The notes: generated from the sequence alone by a model not told the origin. DNA of 64,000 nucleotides from Psychrobacter immobilis (GCA_904846265.1 CAJHAA010000002.1:124001-188000), one strand, 5' to 3'; counted from the first letter of the stretch, positions 1 to 9,664 are shown. A program made the numbers and translations.

Positions 1-29
1 ACGCTGACTCTCCCAAGTCAGCGTTTTTA
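1..29 (+). terminator. Rho-independent terminator at the window edge
   Basis: A perfect 9-bp stem (1-9 with 16-24) and a 6-nt loop are followed by a T-run on the + strand. It most likely ends a rightward gene lying before the window. It also lies just downstream of the leftward potD gene and may serve it too. Confidence 0.75.
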
Positions 30-70
30 TTTAAACAATATTTTAGGGTGTGTTCTTCTAGCCTTCTATA

Positions 71-1192
71 TTAACGACCAGTTTTTAGCTTATCCCAATA
101 CTGCTGATAGACTTGCAATGCTTCATCGCCCACATCTTCTTGGAACTCCGCCTTTGCCAGTACGTCTTTGCTCGGATAGATGGTTGGATTGTTTCTCACC
201 TCTTCTGGCATCATCTCACGCGCAGCCATATTGGGTGACGCATAACCAATCTCTTCGCTGACGATTTTAGAGTTCTCAGGACGCAGAAAGTAGTCAATAA
301 ACTTGTGGGCTGCATCGACTTGTTTGGCGTTTTTCGGAATGACAAAATTATCCATCCACAAGATAGCGCCTTCAGTTGGATATTTATAAACCAAGCTGGT
401 CAAGCCTTCGTTATTGGCGATAATTGCCTCGCCATTCCAACTCATACCAACCGTGGTTTCGCCTTCCATATAAGGCATACGCGAGGCATCCGAGTTAAAG
501 GTCTTCACATTTGGCATCAAGGTCGTGAGCTTCTCATAAGCGGCTTTGATTTCGTCAGGATTTTTACTATTACCTGAATGCCCAAGGGTCAATAGCGCCA
601 TGCCAAACACTTCGCGCATATCGTTCATCAGCATCACTTGCCCTTTATACTCAGGACGCCATAAATCGTTCCAGCTATTTACGGTTGCAGGATCGACCTT
701 GTCACCATTAATGGCAAGACCGGTGCTGCCCCACATATAAGGAATCGAATATTTGTTCTCTGGATCAACCTTGGTATTGGTAAAAGACGTATCAAGATTC
801 TTAAAATTGCTCAATTTGGATTTATCGAGCTCTTGCAGCAAGCCTTCTTTGGCCATTTTTTCGACATAATATGTTGATGGGATGGCTAAGTCATATTGGC
901 TAGAATCGTCGAGTAGTTTGAGCTTGGCGTACATAGCTTCGTTAGAATCAAAGGTGGTGTAATTGACCCGAATGCCTGTCTCCTCAGTAAAGCCGTCGAG
1001 AATCTCTTGCGGCATATACTCTGACCAGTTATACAGATTGAGTGTTTCAGCACTCGCTGCTGTACTATCAGCCGCCGTATTGTCTGACTTACTACAGCTA
1101 GCAAGTGCTAGCCCAACAGCCACGGCTAATAGTGCTTTTGGTATTATACGAGCGCTACGAGCAATGTTGTGGGGCGATAATAAATGAGTCAA
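71..1192 (-). CDS. potD: Spermidine/putrescine ABC transporter periplasmic binding protein
   Basis: A 373-residue polyamine-binding protein that delivers spermidine or putrescine to the PotABC importer. The N-terminus is a lipoprotein signal with lipobox LASC (Cys33), so the mature protein is membrane-anchored in the periplasm. The mature part follows E. coli PotD from recall along its whole length, with the ligand-cleft segments NWSEY, STYYVEKM, MREVF, MSWNGEA and WMDNF and the C-terminal end YWDKLKTGR. Length is typical of the family. No potA, potB or potC gene is present on the upstream side (the next genes run the other way), so any transporter operon partners would lie to the left of the window or elsewhere. 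Ligand preference between spermidine and putrescine cannot be decided by eye. Confidence 0.92.
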   Translation of the reverse strand: MTHLLSPHNIARSARIIPKALLAVAVGLALASCSKSDNTAADSTAASAETLNLYNWSEYMPQEILDGFTEETGIRVNYTTFDSNEAMYAKLKLLDDSSQYDLAIPSTYYVEKMAKEGLLQELDKSKLSNFKNLDTSFTNTKVDPENKYSIPYMWGSTGLAINGDKVDPATVNSWNDLWRPEYKGQVMLMNDMREVFGMALLTLGHSGNSKNPDEIKAAYEKLTTLMPNVKTFNSDASRMPYMEGETTVGMSWNGEAIIANNEGLTSLVYKYPTEGAILWMDNFVIPKNAKQVDAAHKFIDYFLRPENSKIVSEEIGYASPNMAAREMMPEEVRNNPTIYPSKDVLAKAEFQEDVGDEALQVYQQYWDKLKTGR

Positions 1193-1596
1193 AATATCTC
1201 TCCTAAATAAGAATGATGCAAATGAGTAAAAAGTTAAATGATAGATAATGGAAGCTAAGGGCTAAATACTAAGTGCTGAATATAAGGTATCGAGCCAAAT
1301 GTAAAACTATTATGGCTATGATTGTTAAGAATTTAAAGGGCAAGAAAGAAGTTCGTTCTTCATAATATTGTTAAAAGTGGCGCTGATGAATGGCTGAAGA
1401 ATGTATAAAATTAGAAATATGAGATTTACTGCTGAATTTGAGTAAGATAATAAGCGTAAATAATCATGCTATGATGAGAGCTGCTTTACCCTTAAGCCAT
1501 GAGTTTACAACGTGGTTTTTATAAGATGCAAAGAGTACCGATAAAATAAAAATAATCGAATGTTAATTAAATGGTTCGAATTAAAAGAGGCAAAAG
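1193..1596. other. Intergenic region between potD and the small membrane protein gene
   Basis: Divergent intergenic region of about 400 bases that should hold the promoters for potD (leftward) and the 87-residue protein (rightward). It is AT-rich. I see no convincing promoter pair, RNA gene or repeat. Confidence 0.5.
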
Positions 1597-1860
1597 ATGA
1601 ATAATCGTAAACGCGCTGGACTGATTACTGCTGTGCTTGGCATAATTGCCTTTATGACCATGTTTAACGCTGGCTCGCCGACACCTATCGTTAATTGGCC
1701 GGTTGAGACGTACATGGGTTTGGCATTTACGATTGGCTGGCTGAGTAATGTGCCTGTTTGGTTGGCCTATGTGCTGGCAGCGGTGGTGCTTATTTTGATC
1801 GTGGTCGGATTTTATAAAATCGGTAGTTGGGTTTATAGTTTAATGACGAAGCGTGGTTAG
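1597..1860 (+). CDS. Small two-helix membrane protein, function unknown
   Basis: An 87-residue protein with a basic N-terminus (NNRKR) and hydrophobic stretches at about residues 8-24, 38-50 and 55-76. It therefore has at least two membrane segments. A purine-rich GAGG ribosome site lies 6-10 bases before the ATG. I do not recognise the family. It is transcribed alone: potD is divergent and the HAD phosphatase gene is convergent, with a hairpin between. Base composition matches its neighbours. The gene is probably real because of its start site, its stop just before the hairpin and its coherent membrane pattern. Confidence 0.65.
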   Translation: MNNRKRAGLITAVLGIIAFMTMFNAGSPTPIVNWPVETYMGLAFTIGWLSNVPVWLAYVLAAVVLILIVVGFYKIGSWVYSLMTKRG

Positions 1861-1866
1861 ATTTTG

Positions 1867-1907
1867 CTAGGACGTGTCCTTATTTTAAAAATGAGGATAC
1901 GTCCTAG
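1867..1907. terminator. Inverted repeat between convergent genes
   Basis: The outer arms CTAGGAC (1867-1873) and GTCCTAG (1901-1907) pair perfectly and the inner parts pair imperfectly. It sits between two convergent genes as a terminator would, but there is no clear T-run on either strand. Confidence 0.5.
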
Positions 1908-1935
1908 ATAAATAGCAATTTGCAAAGTCTGATTA

Positions 1936-2766
1936 TTAAGACGCAATATGAAACTGCTCAAGCACCGACTGAATACCGCGCTCCTCAATCGTACCCGTGA
2001 CAAAGTCTGCACGCGCAATCAATTCTTGCTTTGCATCGCCCATTGCTACTGCATAGCCGACCAAGTCAAACATCTCTAAATCATTCATTCCATCACCAAA
2101 CGCCATACACTCACTGGCATCTACCCCATAATATTGACAGACGTCTTTAATGCCTCGCGCCTTGGATGCCTCTATCGGTAAGATATCTGCGCCGATATGA
2201 TGCCAATGGACGAGCTTTAAATCGTACTGGGCAAAATTGACGTCCTGCATTTTCTCTTGTTGATTGTTAAAAAATACTGAGCATTGATAGACGGTATGCC
2301 CTTTATGATATTCAGGATCAACGATAGAGTTTGGCGTGATGGCATTAAACTCGCGCAAGCGCTCATTTTCACCTGACCAAGCGATATGGGTGGCAGAGTC
2401 AAACTTATGAATCAACTCGCTCTGTTGGCACAGACGCACGATTGTATCCGTTTGCTCAGCGGACAACGGATAGTGGCTAATTCGACCCTTTTTATCAAAA
2501 CTATACTGTCCATTCATACAAATAATCGCATCTAAGACATCAGCTTCGAGCAAGGCTAAAATATCTGCTGGCAATATGGCTTTGGAGCGTCCCGTTGAAA
2601 TCACCAGCTTAATATCAGTACCTGCAAGCTGCTCAAGGGTCGCTTTGTTGTGTTCGGCAATGATGCCATTGCGGCTCAAGGTATCATCGATGTCAAAAAA
2701 GATGATCTTGGGTGTCGGAGTCTTGATAGTCATACTTTCTTTGGCGATTTTGTCTTCGATAAACAT
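1936..2766 (-). CDS. Cof-type HAD-IIB family hydrolase (sugar-phosphate phosphatase-like)
   Basis: A 276-residue cytosolic HAD-superfamily phosphatase. Motif I is FFDIDDTLS near the N-terminus, with the nucleophile and acid/base Asp pair. STGRS is motif II. The C-terminal GDGMNDLEMF is the Mg-binding motif IV typical of the Cof/YbiV/YidA (IIB cap) group, which act on phosphorylated sugars or flavin-related substrates. The true substrate is not predictable. The open frame runs upstream to 2940, but that part is not HAD-like. I chose the ATG at 2766 because AGGA precedes it at good spacing; the ATG at 2733 is an alternative with a poorer site. It is a single gene. Confidence 0.85.
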   Translation of the reverse strand: MFIEDKIAKESMTIKTPTPKIIFFDIDDTLSRNGIIAEHNKATLEQLAGTDIKLVISTGRSKAILPADILALLEADVLDAIICMNGQYSFDKKGRISHYPLSAEQTDTIVRLCQQSELIHKFDSATHIAWSGENERLREFNAITPNSIVDPEYHKGHTVYQCSVFFNNQQEKMQDVNFAQYDLKLVHWHHIGADILPIEASKARGIKDVCQYYGVDASECMAFGDGMNDLEMFDLVGYAVAMGDAKQELIARADFVTGTIEERGIQSVLEQFHIAS

Positions 2767-3066
2767 GATGATCCTATTGTTTTTTAGTCGTTTCAATACC
2801 AATGATTTAGATACTACTACAACACACCCAAAGAGATAAATACCTATAGAGTAACCTGCGATGATGCAAATTTGGCTACTGCTGCGGTATTCGCTTTGCT
2901 GGCATTGCGATTGATTTGCGCTTATTCGAAGGGTTAACAAAAATCTTAAACGATATAATTAACTTAATAGTGGCTATTTATTATAAGGTTAGGATTAACG
3001 ATCAATATCAGTTAACAAAATGATGAACGGTTTTTATCAGTGTATCCGCTACTTAAAGGAGCTAGT

Positions 3067-3582
3067 ATGAAACTTTTTACCTTAAAATCAGTCACCGCTT
3101 TGACGGCACTGGCAACATTGGCACTATCTGCCAATGCCTTTGCAATGGATGTTAAGTTTAACGATGCTGCTTGGAATGGCAGAAAAATACCTGAAGGGCA
3201 GCAGTGTCTAAACTATGATGGCAAAAATCCAGCCACGCCGAGCATGACGGTCTCAAACATACCGATGGGCGCGGAGAGCTTGGTTTTCGTTTATAACGAT
3301 GTGAGCAATAAACGTATGCAACATGGTGGACATGGCATTGTAGAGTTTGCCCTACCAGAAGGTGCTACGAGTGCTGAGATTCCACGTGTGTTTGGGCACA
3401 CTTATGAAGTGTCAGTCGGGATTGAGATGATCGCGGAATATCGTAGCCGTGCAGGGGAAGCGGGAGGGGCGTATAAACCACCTTGTTCAGGTGGTAAAAA
3501 TCATCTGTATACGGTAGATGTGCAGGCTTGGCAAGGCGATAGTGTGCTTGCTGAGACAACGGTTGAGATGGGTCGGTATTGA
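3067..3582 (+). CDS. Secreted PEBP-like (YbhB/YbcL family) protein
   Basis: A 171-residue protein with a clear Sec signal peptide cleaved around ANAFA-MD, so it is periplasmic. The mature part resembles the phosphatidylethanolamine-binding / Raf-kinase-inhibitor-like fold: TPSMTVSNIP near the start, a central LVFVYND strand, a GGHGIVEF segment and a late PPCSGGKNHLYTVDV segment, the equivalent of the PEBP ligand-pocket loop. The exact ligand is unknown for bacterial members. The start at 3067 has AAAGGAG directly upstream; an in-frame GTG at 3040 lies upstream of that site and is unlikely. A strong bidirectional terminator follows. Confidence 0.7.
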   Translation: MKLFTLKSVTALTALATLALSANAFAMDVKFNDAAWNGRKIPEGQQCLNYDGKNPATPSMTVSNIPMGAESLVFVYNDVSNKRMQHGGHGIVEFALPEGATSAEIPRVFGHTYEVSVGIEMIAEYRSRAGEAGGAYKPPCSGGKNHLYTVDVQAWQGDSVLAETTVEMGRY

Positions 3583-3611
3583 TTTGATACCTTGGTCGTT
3601 TTAATGAGCGT

Positions 3612-3650
3612 AAAAAAGCCGTCTATACCGTGTGTATAGACGGCTTTTTA
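3612..3650. terminator. Bidirectional terminator, copy 1
   Basis: An A-run, a GC-topped stem (GCCGTCTATAC with GTATAGACGGC) and a T-run. The 22 nt from 3607 to 3628 recur exactly at 4465-4486, in the terminator after the next gene. Confidence 0.9.
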
Positions 3651-3798
3651 GTAAGAGTAAGTGATGTTTGCAACGTCTGAGCTATGAGTAAGCGTGGGTT
3701 AGTCGTATGTTAGGGTTGAGACCGTGCTATAGGAATATATAGATTAGGCTTGTTAACTATTAGAATAATGATATCGCAGTCATTGTACCAATTTTTAT

Positions 3799-3812
3799 AG
3801 TACAATTGTACT
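3799..3812. promoter_or_regulatory. Perfect 14-bp palindrome AGTACAATTGTACT
   Basis: A self-complementary site about 150 bases upstream of the BLUF gene. A partial third half-site, TTGTAC, lies at 3784-3789. It has the look of an operator for a dimeric regulator; the regulator is unknown. Confidence 0.4.
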
Positions 3813-3964
3813 CTGAGAAGTATAGGCGTCCTATTTCATTAAAATTCCAATGGTTATTTCTAGAAATACAATGATGCTAGATGACAAAAAACCACTAAGA
3901 AAAAAAATTTTATTGATTATACTTTATCTTAAATTAGATCAGGTTTTTATAAATAAGGTTTCTC

Positions 3965-4444
3965 ATGACTATAGCGACAAGCCATACTCCAGAAAGCAAA
4001 AAAATAAATGGCGAGCATATTCTTATCAACATGATATATATCGCCAAAAATGTCGACCTAGATTCGGGAATCGAGCTGACTCGCGCGCTTGAGTATTGGC
4101 GAAGGTATTTTGAAGAAAACAATATAGCTTCAGCTTTAGTCATTAGTGAAGGTTATTTCGTTCAAAGTTTTCAAGGGACAAGGCCCGCTATCAATATTGC
4201 CTTAGAAAAAATACTTGACGAGCATTCAACCATTTTTCCCAATATTGTTAATATAGATGAAATAGAGTCGCGTCAATGGAATGGGTTTTTAGTGAAACAT
4301 CTAACATCAAGCGCTGAAGATGAAGAATATGCCCTCAAAAGCTTCTCAGCAGGTTCTGACTATAATCCATATCTAATGACAAGTGCTCAGATTAAAAGCT
4401 TTTTGACAGCAGTTTTTAAAGATACCAAATCCAGCAATTTTTAG
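3965..4444 (+). CDS. BLUF-domain blue-light sensor (FAD)
   Basis: A 159-residue short BLUF protein. After about 20 extra residues, the fold starts at INMIYIAKN with the flavin-contacting Tyr25. Asn53 lies in NNIASALVI and the photocycle Gln67 in YFVQSFQG, so the Tyr-Asn-Gln set needed for FAD binding and light response is present. ESRQWNGF occupies the late beta-strand region (R-x-W). There is no EAL, GGDEF or cyclase output domain, so it would signal by protein contact, as Acinetobacter BlsA does. AAGG lies 6-9 bases before the ATG and supports this start over Met23. The gene is bracketed by two near-identical terminators, so it is a self-contained unit. Confidence 0.85.
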   Translation: MTIATSHTPESKKINGEHILINMIYIAKNVDLDSGIELTRALEYWRRYFEENNIASALVISEGYFVQSFQGTRPAINIALEKILDEHSTIFPNIVNIDEIESRQWNGFLVKHLTSSAEDEEYALKSFSAGSDYNPYLMTSAQIKSFLTAVFKDTKSSNF

Positions 4445-4469
4445 ATAAGTTCTCTATTATAACTAGCGT

Positions 4470-4506
4470 AAAAAAGCCGTCTATACATTGCGTATAGGCG
4501 GCTTTC
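4470..4506. terminator. Terminator, copy 2, after the BLUF gene
   Basis: Stem GCCGTCTATAC / GTATAGGCGGC with one G-U pair. It shares 22 identical nt with the terminator at 3607-3628. It also lies between the convergent BLUF and parC genes. Confidence 0.85.
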
Positions 4507-4544
4507 TACTAACTAATATAGCTCAAATATCGAAAAAATAGAAC

Positions 4545-6854
4545 TTAATCCGCAACCTCAACACTCGTCACATTCTGAAAGCCTCTTGGTAGCTGACCAC
4601 CTCGATTACCTCGCACACCCGTATAATTAGCCAAATCATTTGGCTTGAGTGTCACATGGCGTTTGCCAGCAGTAATGATTAGGCTGTCTTGCTGACTGAG
4701 TGGCGTGATGGCGAGCACTTCCTCATTTTCTTTCAATTTAATCAGCTTATTACCTTTACCGCGTGCCTGTTCAGGCAAATCATCGAGGGCAAATATCAGT
4801 AAATATCCAGCATTGGTCACGACGGCGATATAGTCAGGTGCTACACGTGTATTGCTATTCTCACCGTCAGCATTAGCGGTCGTTTCTACTGGCGCGTCGA
4901 TACGCGCAACAGGGAGCAATCGACTATCAGCCGCTAGGTTAATGATGTTTTTCCCCGCTTTTTGATTGCTATCGAGATTGCCGATGGTGTTGATAAAGCC
5001 ATAACCTGCGGAGCTGGCGAGGATGATGCGCTGATTGTCAGCACCCGTTAATAGCTGCTCAAAGCTAGCACCTGCTGGTGGCTTTAACACACTGGTCAGA
5101 GGATCGCCTTGACCACGAGCCGAAGCAAGGCTATGCGCGTCAATACTATAGCTGCGTCCAGTGCTATCGAGCACGTATATTTTCTCATTGGATTTGCCAC
5201 GGACGTGCGCTTGATAGCTGTCACCTGAACGATAACTCATGCCAGCAGCGTCAACATCATGACCTTTGGCAGCACGAATCCAACCTGCCTTTGATAGGAT
5301 GGCAGTGATTGGTTCGCTCGGTACAAGGTCAGATTCTTTTAATGCTTGCGCTTCTTCGCGCTCTGCCAGTGGTGATACGCGCTCATTGCCATGTTCTTTC
5401 ATATCAGCTGTGAGTTCTTCAATCATCAGATTGGTCAGACTGTCTGGATTGTCCAAATACTCTTGAATGATCGCGCGTTCGGCAGCCAGCTCATCTTGCT
5501 CGCGGCGCAGCTCAATTTCCTCTAACTTTGCTAGCTGACGCAGACGAATATCCAAGATGGCATTGGCTTGAATCTCAGTGAGGTCATAATCTTGCATTAA
5601 CGATAATTTTGGATCGTCCTCTTCGCGAATGATGCGAATGACTTCATCAATATTAAGATAAGCAATCAGCAAACCTGCGAGGATATGTAAGCGCTTGTCG
5701 ATTTTATCGAGGCGATATTGTAAGCGACGGGTGACCACTGAACGGCGACAGATTAGCCATTCATCAAGGATTTCTTTTAGATTTTTGACCTGTGGTTTAC
5801 CATTTAGGCCAATCATATTCATATTGACGCGATAATTGCTTTCTAGATCCGTACTGGCAAACAGATGGCTCATGACGCGAGCCACATCGACTCGAGTTGA
5901 TTTGAGCTCAAGTACGATACGACAAGCATTTTCATGGTCTGACTCATCATGGATATCAGTAATCCACGGCAACTTTTTGTCCGTCATCAGCTTGGCGATC
6001 TGCTCTTGGATTTTATTACCTGAGACTTGGTAGGGAAGCGCATCGATGATGACGAGATTCTTCTCTTTAGGGTCAACATGGAACGTCGCGCGCATTTTAT
6101 AGCTACCGCGTCCATTCTCGTACATCGCTTGCAAGTCTTTTTTGCTGGTGATGATTTCAGCTGGCGTTGGCAAATCAGGTGCTGGTATCGATTGGGTAAG
6201 CTGCTTAACCGATAGCTCAGGATTTTTTAGTAACCGAATGGCTGCACGTACTACTTCGTTCAAATTGTGTGGTGGGATATCGGTTGCCATGCCGACTGCA
6301 ATACCTGTTGTGCCGTTCAATAAAATATTCGGTAGGCGGGCAGGTAGGGTGGTTGGCTCTTGCATCGTGCCATCAAAGTTATCTTGCCAATTGACCGTGC
6401 CTTGTCCGAGTTCTGCAAGCAAGGTATTGGCATAAGCCGACATTTTGGCTTCGGTATAACGCATCGCCGCAAATGATTTTGGATCATCTGGGCTACCCCA
6501 GTTACCTTGGCCCGTGATGAGCGGATAGCGATAGCTGAACGGCTGTGCCATTAGAACCATCGCCTCATAACAAGCACTATCGCCATGTGGATGGTATTTA
6601 CCCAACACATCACCAACGGTACGTGCAGACTTTTTAGCTTTGGCAGTCGATTTTAGCCCCAGCTCACTCATGGCGTAAACAATGCGGCGCTGGACAGGTT
6701 TTAGACCGTCAGCGATATTTGGCAGCGCCCGATCCATGATGACGTACATCGCATAGTTGAGATAGGCCTGCTCAGTAAACTCTGCGACTGAGCGAGTATC
6801 CATCGGTTCAGTGGGAATAATAGGGTCAATCGTATGATCAATAACATCGGACAT
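4545..6854 (-). CDS. parC: DNA topoisomerase IV subunit A
   Basis: A 769-residue ParC, the DNA-cleaving subunit that with ParE decatenates sister chromosomes. The N-terminus matches ParC ([16 protein letters not shown], then [18 protein letters not shown]). The catalytic tyrosine is Tyr133 in AMRYTEAKM. The quinolone-determining region is GDSACYEAM, with Ser93 and Glu97 in the susceptible (wild-type) state. The C-terminal part carries the blade repeats of the DNA-wrapping domain, e.g. [10 protein letters not shown] and [11 protein letters not shown]. The frame stays open to 7031, but that extension is hydrophobic and unlike ParC. The ATG at 6854 gives the usual length, although its ribosome site is weak. 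parE is not adjacent. Confidence 0.96.
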   Translation of the reverse strand: MSDVIDHTIDPIIPTEPMDTRSVAEFTEQAYLNYAMYVIMDRALPNIADGLKPVQRRIVYAMSELGLKSTAKAKKSARTVGDVLGKYHPHGDSACYEAMVLMAQPFSYRYPLITGQGNWGSPDDPKSFAAMRYTEAKMSAYANTLLAELGQGTVNWQDNFDGTMQEPTTLPARLPNILLNGTTGIAVGMATDIPPHNLNEVVRAAIRLLKNPELSVKQLTQSIPAPDLPTPAEIITSKKDLQAMYENGRGSYKMRATFHVDPKEKNLVIIDALPYQVSGNKIQEQIAKLMTDKKLPWITDIHDESDHENACRIVLELKSTRVDVARVMSHLFASTDLESNYRVNMNMIGLNGKPQVKNLKEILDEWLICRRSVVTRRLQYRLDKIDKRLHILAGLLIAYLNIDEVIRIIREEDDPKLSLMQDYDLTEIQANAILDIRLRQLAKLEEIELRREQDELAAERAIIQEYLDNPDSLTNLMIEELTADMKEHGNERVSPLAEREEAQALKESDLVPSEPITAILSKAGWIRAAKGHDVDAAGMSYRSGDSYQAHVRGKSNEKIYVLDSTGRSYSIDAHSLASARGQGDPLTSVLKPPAGASFEQLLTGADNQRIILASSAGYGFINTIGNLDSNQKAGKNIINLAADSRLLPVARIDAPVETTANADGENSNTRVAPDYIAVVTNAGYLLIFALDDLPEQARGKGNKLIKLKENEEVLAITPLSQQDSLIITAGKRHVTLKPNDLANYTGVRGNRGGQLPRGFQNVTSVEVAD

Positions 6855-7425
6855 AAAATAGGGTTCACTTATCAGTTTTAATAGGTATAAATAATTGGTG
6901 CAAGCGTACAAATAGGATAGCGCTATCGTAAAGGATATTGGCAAAATTAAAAAGGCATAAGTCAGAATAGACGACAGGTCGTGACGTGCTAGATAATGAT
7001 AAAGAGAGTACACAGCGTAACTTTGTGACATTAAAAGAGCTTGCTACTGCCCTTGATAGTAAAGGTAAAAAATAATTAATGATAAAACACTATAAAGAGT
7101 ATTAATGAATAAATGTTTGCTAATAAATCGCTGAAAGGTTGTCGATTATTGCTATTAAGGTTTTGATAACTATGACATTATTGACCGTCAAGACAGTTTG
7201 CGAACTCAAGTAGCAATCTTTTATATTGAGTAGTCTGTATAAAGTGTGTATGTTAATGAACAGAGGGCTATTTACCGCTATATTGTTTGCTCATCACCAT
7301 ATGATTACCTCACAGCCAAGCCTGCTATTACGATGACAAGCCTGCGCTCTGAGTTTTTATATTTTTATCACACTGTGATTCGCATGGGTTGACGGTAGCG
7401 TACTATTACTAGGAGAGAAAAGATT
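6855..7425. other. Divergent parC-fadD intergenic region
   Basis: About 570 AT-rich bases that must contain both promoters. I see no RNA gene, strong hairpin or clear operator. The first 177 bases are an open extension of the parC frame that I judge non-coding. Confidence 0.5.
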
Positions 7426-9153
7426 ATGGAAAATCACAGTAACCTAATTCGTCGTAACGATAAAGTATGGGTCAAAACTTACGAAAAGCTTGGTATTCAA
7501 TACGATATTGATATGCCAGCCGCTAATACTTCTTTAATCGATATATTTGAGCAGAATTTTACGAAGCACGCTGGCAAGACAGCGTTTGTCTGTATGGATG
7601 CAAAACTCTCCTACGAAGATTTAGATCGTTATAGCAAACAAATTGCTGCCTACTTGCAATCACTTGGGTTAAAAAAAGGCGATAAAGTCGGCGTCATGAT
7701 GCCAAATATTTTGCAGCTACCAGTTGCCGTATTGGGTGTGCTGCGTGCTGGTATGACCTTGGTTAACGTTAACCCGCTTTACACCTCAAAAGAGCTTGAG
7801 CATCAACTAACAGACTCTGACACTAAAGCATTATTTATTTTAGAAAACTTCGCTAAAACGTATGAGGACATTGGTAAGGACTTGGTTGACCATGTCATCG
7901 TGACGTCGATGGGCGATTTGATGAGTCCATTGAAAGGCTTTATCGTCAATATGGTCGTGCGTCACGTGAAGAAGCTTGTACCTGACTATAATCTTAAAAC
8001 CAGCACCAGCTTCAAAACAGCACTGAATCGCTTCTCAGCCCAAAACTATAAGCGTCCAGATAACATCTGCCTTGATGATATTGCTGTTTTGCAATATACC
8101 GGCGGTACCACAGGGGTTGCCAAAGGGGCAATGCTCACGCATGGTAATTTAGTCGCCAACCTGATTCAGTGTGATACCTATCTTGGCGATGCTTTTGATA
8201 AGTTTGAAGGTATGGATGAGCAGCCAGTTATCATGACTGCCTTGCCGCTATATCATATTTTCTCGTTTACCGTTTGCGGCATGTTTGGTTTATATCGTGG
8301 TTGTATTGGGTTACTGGTACCAAACCCACGTGACGGCGCAAGCTTAATCAAAGCTTACAAAGATTATCCACCAGCGTTTTTCCCAGCAGTTAATACGCTG
8401 TTTAATGCGTTGGCAAATAGTGATCCATTCAAAGCTTTAGATCATAGCAAGCTTGAGATGTCGATGGGCGGTGGCATGGCAGTATTAAAAGACACCGCTG
8501 ACAAATGGCAAAAAATTACTGGTAATGTGATCGTACAAGGCTATGGTCTGTCAGAGACGTCTCCTGTGGCGTCAGCAAACCCAGAAGGTACGGGCGAATT
8601 CTCAGGCAATATTGGTCTGCCGATGCCAGCGACAGACATGGCTATCTTGGATGAAGAAGGCAATGAGGTCGCACTGGGTGAGCGCGGCGAGATTTGTGTT
8701 CGTGGTCCGCAGGTTATGAAAGGTTATTGGAAACGTGATGATGCCACCGCTGAAGTTATGACCTCTGACGGTTATTTCCGTACGGGTGATATCGGCGTGA
8801 TGGATGAAGAAGGCTACTTTAAAATCGTTGATCGTAAAAAGAATATGATTTTGGTATCTGGCTTTAACGTCTATCCAAACGAAGTCGAAGATGTGATGTC
8901 AGGTCATCCAAAGATTTTAGAGTGTGGTGTCATCGGTATCGAAGACGAAAAGAGCGGCGAAGTGCCAAAGATTTATGTCGTGCGTAGTGATGACAGTTTG
9001 ACTAAAGAAGAAGTGCTTGCTTATAGCAAAGAGAATTTAACTGGTTATAAGCGTCCTCGTTATGTTGAGTTCATCGATGAGCTGCCAAAGTCAAATGTCG
9101 GTAAGATTTTGCACAAAGATTTGCGCGTGCTGGAAGAAAAGAACCACGGTTAA
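7426..9153 (+). CDS. fadD: Long-chain fatty acid-CoA ligase, paralogue 1
   Basis: A 575-residue acyl-CoA synthetase of the ANL superfamily that activates long-chain fatty acids with ATP and CoA for beta-oxidation. The AMP-binding P-loop is YTGGTTGVAKGA (224-235). The adenylate motif is GYGLSETSP (372-380). The C-terminal fatty-acyl signature region DRKKNMILVSGFNVYPNEVE and the catalytic-lysine end PKSNVGKILHKDLR are intact. The length suits FadD (about 560). The ATG follows GGAGAG. A second fadD lies downstream, but a strong terminator at 9345-9387 separates the two, so they are independent units. fadE is 44 kb away. Confidence 0.93.
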   Translation: MENHSNLIRRNDKVWVKTYEKLGIQYDIDMPAANTSLIDIFEQNFTKHAGKTAFVCMDAKLSYEDLDRYSKQIAAYLQSLGLKKGDKVGVMMPNILQLPVAVLGVLRAGMTLVNVNPLYTSKELEHQLTDSDTKALFILENFAKTYEDIGKDLVDHVIVTSMGDLMSPLKGFIVNMVVRHVKKLVPDYNLKTSTSFKTALNRFSAQNYKRPDNICLDDIAVLQYTGGTTGVAKGAMLTHGNLVANLIQCDTYLGDAFDKFEGMDEQPVIMTALPLYHIFSFTVCGMFGLYRGCIGLLVPNPRDGASLIKAYKDYPPAFFPAVNTLFNALANSDPFKALDHSKLEMSMGGGMAVLKDTADKWQKITGNVIVQGYGLSETSPVASANPEGTGEFSGNIGLPMPATDMAILDEEGNEVALGERGEICVRGPQVMKGYWKRDDATAEVMTSDGYFRTGDIGVMDEEGYFKIVDRKKNMILVSGFNVYPNEVEDVMSGHPKILECGVIGIEDEKSGEVPKIYVVRSDDSLTKEEVLAYSKENLTGYKRPRYVEFIDELPKSNVGKILHKDLRVLEEKNHG

Positions 9154-9344
9154 TCAGCTAGCTTTCAGCGCCAGAGTATTTTTATGAGTGTCTGCTACTG
9201 TTTGTTAGGCACTCGTAAAGTCATCATGATAAGTCACCACGATACTAATGATAAAAACTAACGCTACGAACTAAATCTGCAAGAAACTATCAGGATGCTA
9301 AGTTATCGTGATAGTGGTGGTTGTGATACTGGGTGTCGTGATCC

Positions 9345-9387
9345 AAAAATGGTAAGGTTGCTGGTATGCTGCCTTATCATTTTTTGT
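9345..9387 (+). terminator. Terminator of the first fadD
   Basis: A 13-bp stem (9345-9357 with 9372-9384, one G-U pair) and a 14-nt loop, followed by a T-run. It lies about 190 bases after the fadD stop. Confidence 0.85.
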
Positions 9388-9611
9388 ATTTATTGCTTTT
9401 TTTGTCGCTATGCCCCAGTCAGGTAGAGATAGAGAATTTTTAGCAAAACTGCTATAGTGCTTACCGACATATTTGTCTATTTATCGACGAGATGACGTTA
9501 GTTTTGCGCTATATCTCTGATAAAACTATCAGGGATAAAGGGGTTTTTAATTCGGAAATGACGAGTTATTGTGCTATTTATTAAGGACTTAACGTTGCGC
9601 TTTGATTGACA

Positions 9612-9664
9612 AAGCTTGTGAATGATAAACATTTTTTGTTACCACGTTTTTTATTCACAAGCTT
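9612..9664. promoter_or_regulatory. Spaced inverted repeat upstream of the second fadD
   Basis: AAGCTTGTGAAT (9612-9623) and its exact complement ATTCACAAGCTT (9653-9664) are separated by 29 bases. The left arm directly follows TTGACA (9606-9611), a consensus -35 hexamer, so it may be an operator pair or a leader hairpin controlling fadD. The regulator is unknown. Confidence 0.45.

Larger units (their letters stand above)
3583..3964. other. Intergenic region with terminator and palindrome before the BLUF gene
   Basis: Holds a terminator (3612-3650), a 14-bp perfect palindrome (3799-3812) and an AT-rich leader. An 80-codon open frame from 3850 overlaps the BLUF start and shows no family features, so I do not call it. 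Confidence 0.5.

Noticed and set aside
2767-2940. Upstream extension of the HAD phosphatase frame
   Set aside because: The sequence lacks HAD similarity, and a good AGGA site precedes the ATG at 2766.
3850-4092. 80-codon frame before and overlapping the BLUF gene
   Set aside because: Basic, low-quality composition and overlap with a well-supported gene in another frame.
6855-7031. 59-residue upstream extension of ParC
   Set aside because: Hydrophobic and unlike the ParC N-terminus; a start at 6854 gives the usual length.
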